This document shows positions 43,301 to 55,300 of a stretch of 64,000 bases of DNA, one piece after another; the stretch's first letter is position 1; each line of letters begins with the position of its first letter. Position numbers and translations under genes: made by a program. The stretch comes from Epiperipatus broadwayi (Eukaryota > Onychophora > Udeonychophora > Euonychophora > Peripatidae). The stretch covers positions 5,827,501 to 5,891,500 of the forward strand of contig JAQFVV010012446.1 of NCBI GenBank assembly GCA_028023455.1. Direction: 5' to 3'. The notes under the pieces are model-generated. The model was not told the DNA's origin and made no database searches. It worked only from the letters and a program-made list of their open reading frames with translations.

Positions 43301-46300
43301 TTGCTCATATAAAAGAATTTGAGTCGTAGGAATAAGAGGATCCTTTTTATTCCTGCATAAATGCTATATCTTGGATTGAAGAGGAAAATATTCATTTATT
43401 TAACACTCTCAAAAGGCGTGTGCTCAATTAGCTTGAAAGGCTGATATTTGAATGTAGCAATACTGGTTCTAAATTGTGCACACGCGTGCTTTTTTGGAAA
43501 CATGCAGCTGTTAATATCCGAGTCCAAGAATTATGCTGAATAATATTTTATTTTTTGAAAAGGTGCTACTGCTTTAGTATTTATGCACATCCATGGTAAT
43601 CTTTCTAAATTTTATAAAGTTATGGTATATTGTGTATCACACATGTAATATTTTTATGTTAACGAATATTTGGCATATGTATAGAAAAATTGTGGTGTAG
43701 GTTTAAAGAAAAACTCAAGTAATTTCCCTTATACCTTATATTTATAATTTAATAAATGTTATAACTGAAAAAAAAACTACAAGCAAAATTTTTTAAAAAC
43801 GTAATTATCATTCAATATTGGAATAACATATGAAGGAATGTAGAATAGTTGAAAATGTCCGCTGTTTTAAAAGTATGGAACAATAAAGTGTGGAATTTGT
43901 GTTGAGTAAAGTATATAGAAGATTGTATTATTATTGTTTATTTATATTCTAGTTTTATCATAGCATATGAAGATAGAAAAGAAATAAGTTTTTTCATTTA
44001 TTAGTAGCAAATTGTGACTCTTAAAAACAAAAAGGGGTTTTTTTTTTGTCTTTCAAAAGAAAGACAGGAAGAGAAACAAATTCTTGTCTTTAGTAATAAA
44101 AAACTAACATTTAAAATTTATAAAGCATATCGCTCAAAGAAAGTTGAGCCATATTACATCAATGTAATAAAATCCCCGCATAAATTGGATTAAGAAAAAA
44201 AATTATGAGTTGGACTCTTGCCTGTAGTTACTTTACTGTAATATACTTGCATTTTAAATCTCTTTTTAATTTTGTTTACGAATGTTAAGTTGCGTTGATA
44301 AAATAATTAATGAAATATGAATGGTTAATGAGATATAACTAAGATTTTTAAAAAAATGCTAATGGTTTTATTGCCGATCCTGGGATCTTTTAGTCGGACT
44401 ATCGCTCGGGAATTCATAAGAAGGTCGAGCACCAGAACAGCAAGTGCCAGAATCAATTCTGGGACCTCCCGAGTCGGAAATGCTCTTACCAATAGTGCCA
44501 AACTTCTCAGAGTTGTGATGATAAAAATATTACATTAAAGTAACTTTTAATGTACCCTGTTTAACAACAATGACATATAGAATTGTCATTACAGTCAGGT
44601 GCATTCAGGAATGGATTCTCATTTTGTCATTATTATAGTATGCTACTGTACTGTATTACGATAAGCAGAAATTTATAATAAGGTAGGGTTTTTTTTCCTG
44701 CATTAATTATTAATTACATGCAATTTTTTTAAATAATTATAATTCAGAATTATTAAAAATAGTCATAGTTTTTGATTGATGATAAATTCTGTACAGATAA
44801 AAGCACATTTATTTAAAAAGTAATGTCATCGTCTTCAACCATTATCATTAATACATTGCAAGGTGAAGTTCTCTCCAAGATTTATCCATTTTCTCCGATT
44901 CATTCCCTATTGTTTACATCTCGCACCAACAAACTTTCTTATTTCAGCCATCCATCTCGCATATAGTCTCTTTAAGAAAACTTGACTGATGTTTCAATTA
45001 AGAATTATCAGGTTAAAGAAAGACCGTGGTGTTTAATCTTAAACTCGGAAGTAAAAAAAGTCAATAAAGTTGTCATGCTGACTTATGCATGTTGGTGAAC
45101 AGCGTCCATATTTGTTTGCTGTAGAAACCATATGCATAATAATAACAGCTGCAATGATAAGAATGTATGGAATGGACATTATGAATTTGGCCTGCTTGGT
45201 TCCTTTAAGGTCTCTAAGAGGAATTAAAGGTTCACTGTTCAGTTAATAGCAAATTCTGCATGCATGTATGTACGTAACTTCCGGTGTTGATTAAATAACC
45301 AAATGCTATTAATAAATCCTCAGTACTGTGAATTTGTTTCTTATTTAGAAAACAAAATGTTGTTTTGTATCAGTTATATTGATTGGCTGATGGTTTAAAT
45401 ATGACAAATCTATTTTTTTTTTGATTGGTGTTTAAGCATCTGTAAAAAAAATTATGGGATATAGCTTTACTGCAATGTAAGAAACATACATTTTTATTAA
45501 CAATAATTGTGACGCGTGTTTGTAGAATTATCAGTATGCAAGCAGTCTGAACAGCTTCGATTATATTAATGGTAGTGGCCTTTTTATTAAATGAAATATT
45601 TTTTTTATAATCTTGAGTTTTATTTGGTGTTGCTTTTGCTTTTTGTAGTACATACTTATAATATCAGCTAGTCATTTAATTCTCAAACCCATGCAGTGTG
45701 CTAAAAAAATATAAATAAACTATAATTACATACTCTTCTATGCACTTTATACACAATTCAAATGCAATTCATTATTATTATATCACACTTTCAAAAATAG
45801 CTGACAGTTTCAACCTAATTAATTGTCTTCCTCGGAGCTGTAATATATCCAATATATATAAAAATTTCTATCATAACAAATTAAACATACGAAACATATA
45901 TACTTAATAAAATTAACAAAAAATAATAATAATTTAAATAATTCAATCTTTTTTTTCTTCTCAAATTTTGATTTATATCAATAAGTTTTTTTTCTTTCAT
46001 TGAAATCATTATTGGTAATTTAATGCAGTCATGGATTGTCAAGCTCCGGAGCTTATGACCTTGGATTGATTTCAGTTCTAGCTTTTCCAGAACTCAAACT
46101 TCTTAAGAATTTCTGAGCAGTAAAGCCATTTGAATATTTTGCCTGCTTGGTTTACACTCCAAAGTCTAACACTATATCTCTATAGGTAGAAGATTAGACT
46201 CTGAATTTGTAAGATTCTCGGTTTCGATTTCAGTGCTGGCACTTTCAGCTCTTGAATTTCTTATAAATTTCCAAGCAGTAAAGCCATTCCATTATTTTTT

Positions 46301-49300
46301 TTTTATTATTGGTGGGAAAAATTTTACTCTTCATTATAAACATCAATTTATCTTATTCTTCTCTTTTACTTTCTTTGCATATCTTCATATAATCATATAT
46401 ATATTTCTTATAACATTTCTTTCCTATACACATCAATGCAAACAAATTTTCTTAACCTTCTTTATTTTCCTTACAGTTTTGACTGTCCAGCAGTCTTCAT
46501 CAGAGCTCCAATCTTTTTCACTGCTTCAATTAAAGTCGAAACTGTAAGGAAACCAAAGAAGGTTAAGAAAATTTGTTTGCATTGATGTGTATAGGAAAGA
46601 AGTGTTATAAGAAATATATATAAACATCAATTTCCTTTGAGCTTTGTCAAGCTTTATTTCAGCTATTACTTTTACGGAATTTCCTTTATTATTGAATTGT
46701 CTATTTTGTCTTTCTCTACCAGTCATTATTTCCTAGTTAACATAAGAAAAACATTGCCTCTGTCAAGCAAATGATATATATTATTCCTATCTTTTTAAGT
46801 AAATTTTTTTTTTTACTAACATTGTACTATTTATTTTTCCAATAACTATTTTATCGCACCACTATTTTTTTATCCAGATTGCTGTGTTCTTCTACATATT
46901 AAATTAGCCTCATTTGCTTATTATTTCTTTATGCATTCATTCTCTATACTTATCCAGCTTTACCAGTTTCACCTTTCAATTCACAATTAAGATTTTTAGC
47001 ATGCTTTTACTTTCATCAGTATTAAAATAATATTTATTAAGGCTATAATCTTAAGACTATGTGCCTGAAAAAATGACATCTTGTGTTAAAGATTTGCAGA
47101 AGTCCCTACTGTCGTTTTTTCAGGCACATAGTCTTAAAGTTATAGCCTTAATAAATATTACTTTAAATAACGAGTATACGCTTTATAAATATAATTATTA
47201 CAACTTTATATTATCTTAATAGATTTCTAAGCATAAGATCTCAATACTGACTCGTTGTAAATCGAAAGATTTCGCGAATGTTAATGTGTTATAGAATTTG
47301 CGGACTTAATCAGTGAGGTATTTAATAGCCTTACGCTCTCAAATCAAAATGCTTTAGATTCTCCTATTTATTTAGAAAGTAGGTTAAAGTAAGAGTGGCC
47401 GATCTTGTCTTTTAAATAAATCTTGTGTTAAAGATTTGCAGAGATCCCTACTGTCGTTTTTTTCAGGCGCATAGTCTTAGGGTTATAGCCTTAATAAATA
47501 TTACTTTAAGTAATGAGTATGCACTTTATAAATATAATTATTACACCAATATTCTAAATTTGCATATGTTTGTTGGTTTTGCATTATGAAGTAGTTTCTG
47601 TATAACCTAAAACTAAGTGCCCTTTCGTTAAAGTTTGCCATAATCATAACTTTTTATGGCGAAGTGAACTTCACTGAAAGTGCACCCAGCTTTAGGTTAT
47701 AAAGAAGAAAGAAACCATTTCATTATGCAAAATGAACAAACATGTGCAAATTTGAATTACAAATACAAATGAAGAAAAAAAATCATTATTATATTAGCAC
47801 TTGATTTTTTTTATACTATTATATTAATCATAATTATTAAAACATCACATGATCACCATATATTGGATGAGAAGGCACTAGATAAGGATTTTAGGCACAA
47901 ACCTTCCTGCATTACACTGAGTGGTGCTACTGTATGGAGAGTTTTGCCTTATTGCCAGCCCAACACTTTTTTGCTCTATTAACTTTTCCAAAATTTACTT
48001 CAGTACTGTAGCTTTTTTAATTTTTTTTTTTGTAATAATTTCCAAGTTTAGTTTAAATAATTCTATCATTTAGTCTTTTATCTGCATGTAATTATTTTTT
48101 TATCTTATTGAAATTTTTTTTCTTAGTTGCTCTCTTGTTTTTTTTTTGGGTTCAATTCTTTAATAATCATAGAATTATGATCTCAGTCTAACATTCTTAT
48201 GCTGTAATTTTATTCTGTATCAATTCAAGGACACAAACATACATTCTTAATACTGTTCCTCAATCACTATGTTTCCATATGCAAGTTTTTATTTTTGTCA
48301 TTATTCATGTAGTCCTGCTTATCGGGCAATTTTCTTTGCAAAAACATATCATCTTATTGTCCCACACAGGTTTTTTTTTTTTTTTGCCCTTGGCTGTAAT
48401 TCTTATAATTTTGTTATCCTTTCTCTGTTCCAATGCAGCATTCCAGTCTACCCATTTCATATATAACTATTTTACATTTGTTTATTACCAATTACTTTTT
48501 CAATTTCTTCATACATGCTTTTTATCTTATTATCATTATAATCACTAGTTGATATGTATACCTGAGTAATCATGATTTTTTTTGAAGTGGCTTCTAGCAC
48601 ACCCTGTTTACAAAATTCTTCTATCGGCACAAAAGTCTATTATATCTATTGCCTACCATCATAGTAAACTTAAACCTTCATGTATCTTGAGATATCGGTT
48701 GAATTTTATTATTAAATAAATGCAATATTGATCTTTTTTATTGGGTAGATATGCTAGAACTTTATTTAGACACAGTGTTGAAGAAGTATTTCAGAAGAGA
48801 AAAGTGTCTGCAGAGGAAGTAAAAAAAAAACCATCATCATAAGATGTCAGACAATCCGAACAATAGATCAGCATATTCTATATGTGTGCGAATTGTGCTT
48901 CACAGATTGTATAGTTAGTCCAAAACTCGGTTCTATTGTTGTTGTTGTAGCATTTGTAGTAGCAGGAGCAATAGTAGTAATCATTGTAGTAGTACTAGCA
49001 GTAGTAGTAGTGGCAATAGTAGTAATAGCGGCAGCAGTAATAGTAAAAGTAGCAGAATAGTAGTGGTAGTGTTGATGATGATCTGTCCTTTTCTCTTGGG
49101 AGTTGGAATAGTCATACTCATTTGTGAAGGTCTACTCTGGCTGATGATACTGATTTATTGTAAACTTTATTCATTATTTATTTTAAAATATATTGATATT
49201 TGTGCTACCTTATAATTTCTGTGCCTATGTCCTTTTTTTTTTTTTTTCCAGAAAGGTGACATCCATCTAAGTATTTTATGTAGCCTTTTAGGTATCGATG

Positions 49301-52300
49301 AGGACCAAATGACAATGTGGCTGTGCCGGAGGAAAATAACTACCGTCAATGAAGTATTGACAAAACCTCTTACAGTAAATCAGGTTAGTTGATTTTTTAA
49401 AAAAGCAGGTTGTAAAAAAAAAAATAATTTATCCCTCACTAAAAAAATTATTATTTGTAATAAATATGTAAATTAGGATAATCTTTATGATTTCAAATCT
49501 AAAAACTATTAACATCATTAATTTTGAAATGTCTTTAATTTTCAAAATATATTATATCATTATTTTAAATAGCAAATATATATTGATTTGATGAAGACTA
49601 TCTAACATTGTCCGTGTAATTATGTTGCTACAAATTTATTTATTTTTATGTATAATCATTTTCAATAATTTTACCTTCTTCCCAGGAATTTATGATATGG
49701 CATTCATAATAATATTTTTTCAACAATTTTTTTATTTTTTATTTCAGGCTGTGTTTGCCAGAGATGCGCTAGCGAAACATATTTACGCCCAACTGTTTAA
49801 TTGGATTGTTGCTGGTATCAACAAGTCCCTTGCATTTACAGCTAAAGCATATAAATTTATTGGGGTGTTGGACATTTACGGGTAAGATTAAATAAATCGT
49901 TTGTTCAATAGGTATATTTACTTAAAGATATATGCATTGACTTTAAATAATACAAATTTAATGAGATTTGTCTTTCTTTTTTTTAATAAGTTTCCAACTA
50001 TGATGTAATGAAGCAAAGTACCAATTAGAAACAGGCAATGCAAACTGAAATTACATCATTTAATAAATGTATTTATCTAAAATATTTTAAGTCAGAAATA
50101 AATTCTATTTTAAATTTAGTATGCAAGTTCTTATTAGAATTGTAAATCAGACTATAATTCTGTGTGGAAATATTGAAAGCTAAACAACTTTCTCAATACT
50201 ATCATAATTAAATAAGGCTCTTCCATAAGCAATCTTCTATTTAAAATATATTTGAAGGTATATATATGTTAAACCATCTACCAAATAAGGTTTTAGTATT
50301 TTATAGAATCTTCTGCCAATAGGGGGCAGTATTATGCATTCAAAAATAGTTAATCACTATCACTGGTGGTCTTGATTTTTTTTTTTTTACTTTTTTTAAA
50401 AAATTATTACAGCAAAATGAAGTAGTTATTATAATGCAATGATTATGTGTTTATATATGCATATATAGAGAGAGAGTTAGTCTGAACGAATGTAAGTGAA
50501 GTGACATCTTAAATAATCTTATTGGGTAGTCAATAGATTAGAAATGAATCAAATCAGTCATGAATTTAAAAAGTGGATTTACAGTGCATATTTAAAATAT
50601 ATTTTTGATTAACATTTTACTTTGAGCTTTAAAAGAAAATGAAAGATGTTGTTTTAAGGCCCCCCCCCCCTCCAGTTTAATTGTTAAATTTTCTAATAAC
50701 ATCTGCGCTATATTTTGTAAAACTTTTGTAAATGCTTGCCGATCACTTTGCATCAATCAAAATGTGTGTGTTTTACGATTTGAATTTACACAACTGTAAA
50801 AAATTTTATTTCCATTAATTGAACATATTCTGCTATCTTCTTTTTTGTTCTCTTTTCAATAGATAACAAAATAATCAAATGGAAGTATCTTTGGACTATA
50901 AAAGAGAAATGTAATTGACATTGTTCACCCATCTTATTTTCTCTAATACTTTTATGTAATCGGTATAAGAGGTCGTGACAAATAGAAGCCCTTCAGATGC
51001 CGTATTGTAGAAAGTATAAATGGAAAGATCAGCCTTTCAGGAGTTCTTATGAAATTAAACGAATCTCACTAGTGATTTTTCCGTTTCACAAAGTATGGGA
51101 ACAGGTTTATTTAAATAGAAAATGTCCAATCATTCCCTGTGACTTTATGATACCTTCTGTGATATTTTATTTTGAGTATCACTGTCACCCCATTCTTGTT
51201 TGTTTTTCTCTTCAATTTACATTTAACTGGATCTGACCAGGAGCATCAACCATTTGGATGTCTATTTCAACAACATTATCATCATTTTATTTTGCACTTG
51301 GGTTTTATCACGAAAAACATTGTTGTGGTTATTAAAATGCATGTTAGTATTATCGTGATTTTTATTAAAAGTTGTGTGTCCTGTTAATACGATCAATATT
51401 CTTTAGCATGAATTCGTATTTGATAGTATAATGTCAGTAAATGTCAAGTTTTTATTTTTATCAATGTTTGCAAAATTCTTTTTTTTTCTTCTTATTGTTT
51501 GTCTTCCTGAAATGAATGTTTACTTATGTGGGTGTGTCTTTTAGAAGTGACTTTTATGATTTACATTACTGATTACAATGTTTATTTTTGTGCTTCTTTG
51601 AATGATACATCTTTACTAGTTGATATCATTGATTATAAACATCTTAAATACACTTTAAACTTTAAATATGATCACCAATTAATCTTGAGCATTTTAGTCA
51701 AGAGTGTAATATAGCTTGTTATGTATATACAGTATTTTTTTTTTTTAAAAAAAGAATATATACATATAAAAGTCTAAGAGTAATAAATAAAAAGAAAATT
51801 AATTAATTTCTGTCTTGCATATGTGATTATGTGAATGTATAAATAAATGCTATCATGGATTAATTTTTACTTTCTTTGTATATAATAAATATGATTAGAC
51901 ACAATATCTGTATATTGCTATTTGTAATGGTCTTGATTGTTATGTATTTCTTATCAAGTTGCCTTTTCTAAGGATGATAACAAAACATTAGCCCATAAAT
52001 TTTGGTTTAAATTTATTGAAGTCGTTATTATTTAACGTAATTGTTGATATAACTATGGGATTAAAACTCAGTCTATCTTTTATTTCTTTCCTTATTCGTT
52101 TGTAATTCAATAGATAGTGATGGCTCATTACGCAGGAAAGATTATAAAATTATAACTCCTTTACAGATTTACAGCTTAGCACTGCTTTCAGCCAGGCAGG
52201 TCATACTCATAGCGCTAATGATAAGTGTGTAGAAGAGAGAACTTATAGATTAATTAGTATAGGACAGTATCCATTTAAATACATAGAAGAGGGATGGGCA

Positions 52301-55300
52301 GAATGCAGACTTAATATGCAAGATTTGAAATACCAGGCACTCTTATACCTGACAACAATATTGGCATCAGCATGGGATTTGGGAATTCTATCATCAGATT
52401 TTCAATGGTATGGATGGCTGAAGAGTTGGAGGTTGGAGTGGGTTGAAGCCTGTCCATTAAAGTGTAAGGATTTGCTATCTTAATATAAACTGAGCACTGA
52501 TTATATATATATGTATGGGAGATAGTAGTCTGGAGCAACTGATGAGTGCTGGTTTAGCATGAAATATTTATATTGGTGACTATTTTTCTGCATGTGTGTG
52601 GTCATGTGTATCAGTAGTATGAGATAGTGTAGAGGCTTGAAAGTCTGAGTTCAAATCACTATATATACTACTTGCTTAATAATGCAACTCATGAGTCTTT
52701 ATTTATTGCATGGGTGTTATTTGTGATCGACCGTGCCTCTTTATATTTTCTCTTTCAATCATTGCACTCAATGTAAGCCACTTTGATGTTGTTGAATGGA
52801 TTGAAATTGTGGCCCAACTCAATCTCGTGCTCTGAAAATACCGACTTTATGTTGGGGTTTGTTTTAACATGTTTGTATATATATTTTTGCTATATTAGCT
52901 GTTGGCATGAGACTCACCACAGTAAATTGCTTTGCAAATGTGTTTATTACAGCTAATTTTATAGATTATTTGGAGAGCCTGGTCTGGGGATAACTTGTCT
53001 TTGATGTTATTTAATAGTGGATTAAGATTTGGGGGGAGGAGAGTCCTGAAGCTGATACTGAATTCACTCAAGAAGATTGTCTTCAACATTTGTGGTGCAT
53101 CCTATATAAAAGGAAGGCTGGTCCATACATTAGTGTTCTTGTGGTTCACAAGCCTGGGTTTAGAGTGGAGTAGAATTTTTTAAGAGCTCTAGTTAAACAA
53201 TTATGATCATACCCTTACTTGCATATTAATTAATCTATAAGTTCTGTCTTCTACATATCTATCTTGATGCTATGAACCGTAAATCTGTAAAGGAGTTGTA
53301 ATTTTATAATTTTTCCTGCATAGTGGACCATCACTATTTATTAAATTATTGGATTATAAATATAAAAATGACATAGTGAATCATAAAGTTATTTTTATTT
53401 GTTGACATTATATTTTTTGCTATTCTATGGATTTGATATATTTTTTAAAGAAAAGAATCAAATTACGTCCATGCACTTTATTACTGTTACACAATGCTTT
53501 ATTTACCACCCTCTTTTACTGTTTACAGTTTTGATTACCCCAGCAATCTTCTTCAGAACTTTTATATCGCCTAACTTCAACTATTAAATTCAAATTTTAA
53601 ATTTTTTTTAGAAATTTTTGAAATTTTTAAAATTTGAATTTAATAGTTGAAGTTAGGAGATATAAAAGTTCTGAAGAAGATTGCTGGGGTAATCAAAACT
53701 GTAAACTGTAAAAGTGGGTGGTAAATAAAGCATTGTGTAACAGTAATAAAGTGCATGGATGATTTAGTATTATATGGTATATATTTGGCAATGCAATAAG
53801 AAAGAGTAATTATTATGTGGCCTGTCTGTCAAAAATGATTGTTTGATAATTGCACTGTAACTCGGGATTGTTATTAAATATTTTTTTACAGGATTGTTAT
53901 AATTATTACTGGGGGAAAGGGATTTGTACTTCAACCTTACAAATTAACTTTGTGAAAACTTGATGCAGATCTAATCATATTACATATTGTAACGGTCAGA
54001 AAATGTGTGACTCGTAAACATAGTGCAGAATTCGACCACCATGCAGCACAGCAGCACCATCGAGTAGCTAAGCCACCCGTGGTACTGAGTTCGAACATAG
54101 TTTATCGGTTCCACAATACAATCCACGAAACAACGCATCTGATGCGACATTAGTAAATATTTCCTTAGGCACGGTGGTCAGGGAGATGCAAGAGATTCAT
54201 GATTTTATTCTCGAGTTAGCCAATAATCAAACTAATATTAATTAAACATTCATATTTACATAATCGAGGAAATATTATATAGAATGGGTGTCGAATAAAT
54301 GAAACGTAATTGCAGACGTATAGTTTAAAATTATTTATTAATACATTTTAATAAAACATTTATTAATAATATTTAGGGATTCAAAGCTTCAGTAGCGGAA
54401 TTTGCGACATGATTATATTTTAAAGAATACATTTATTTATTTAGACATTATTTTATATTGAGGATTTCGGTAGCGGTATTTCCGATACTGAAATGTTTAC
54501 AAAAGGAATACATTTATTTGAAAGCGTAATCTAGCTACCTAAAATTCTCGAGTAAGTATTTCTAATGCATGCCTTGGGGAATTTATACCTTTGCAATTCA
54601 AGAGTCTAAAGTAAGATTTAAGAGTAGTGGCGGACATATATTTATTTAATTAAACTATTTATTTTATGACTAAGGGCAACATTTATTTGAGAGTGAATTA
54701 TGCAGATAATGCAGAGGCGGAGTGATATGTTTAGAATAATAAAACTAAGTAAAGGAACACGTGGTACGCTTTAGAAAGGCGATATGGAATGGCAGTATAT
54801 CGAAACTGCAATGCCGCGAATGGGTTTATAAGAATGTCAGGCTGGTCTCTGCCATCGGCCCGACAAAGTAAGGTGTCACATAAGCATAACCAGGGACAAG
54901 CGGTCCGTGTCGCAGTTTTGCCGGCTGGCTGCATGACATTGTCAAGTCCTACGGGAGCACCCATTATGCCCGCTTGTGTAGGACGACTGGGGTTAATTTC
55001 AACCCTGAAGAATCCGGAAATTTCACGGCGGAATGGGTCATCGCGTCTCTAAAACGTAACACATGTATACTGTATAAATGGTTATGATGAGATTTAAATA
55101 GGTTTCTGACTTGGCCCTACATTACCAACATTTACTCAAGAACTCTGGCGACTCTCAAAGAAATGGGATTTTCTAGAATTATTCATTAGATTTAATAAAT
55201 ACAAAATATATATAAACTGGGAATTATTACAACTAATATGCCCGCCATTTGCGAAGTTGTAGACCCCTGCATTACAATAAATGAAGCATTGAATGCGTGT

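Larger units (their letters stand above)
52113..53345 (-). mobile_element. Penelope-like retroelement copy with inverted ends
   Basis: The left end (AATAGATAGTGATGG, then AACTCCTTTACAGATTTAC, then AACTTATAGATTAATTA, 52110-52258) is the inverted match of 53222-53345. Between them, the minus strand has a GIY-YIG-type coding remnant (53215-52690) and an HHR-2 repeat (52300-52680). Penelope-like elements often have inverted or partial terminal repeats with hammerheads. Reverse transcriptase is absent, so the copy is truncated. Confidence 0.65.

Noticed and set aside
44356-44538. 60-codon frame rich in Ser/Arg
   Set aside because: It reads through a SINE-like repeat also present at 61745.
48269-48548. 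Hydrophobic + strand frames of 65 and 89 codons
   Set aside because: They are the wrong strand of the LINE endonuclease remnant.
54731-55052. Two overlapping open frames of 77 and 87 codons on opposite strands
   Set aside because: High GC removes stop codons by chance; no motif is visible in either frame.
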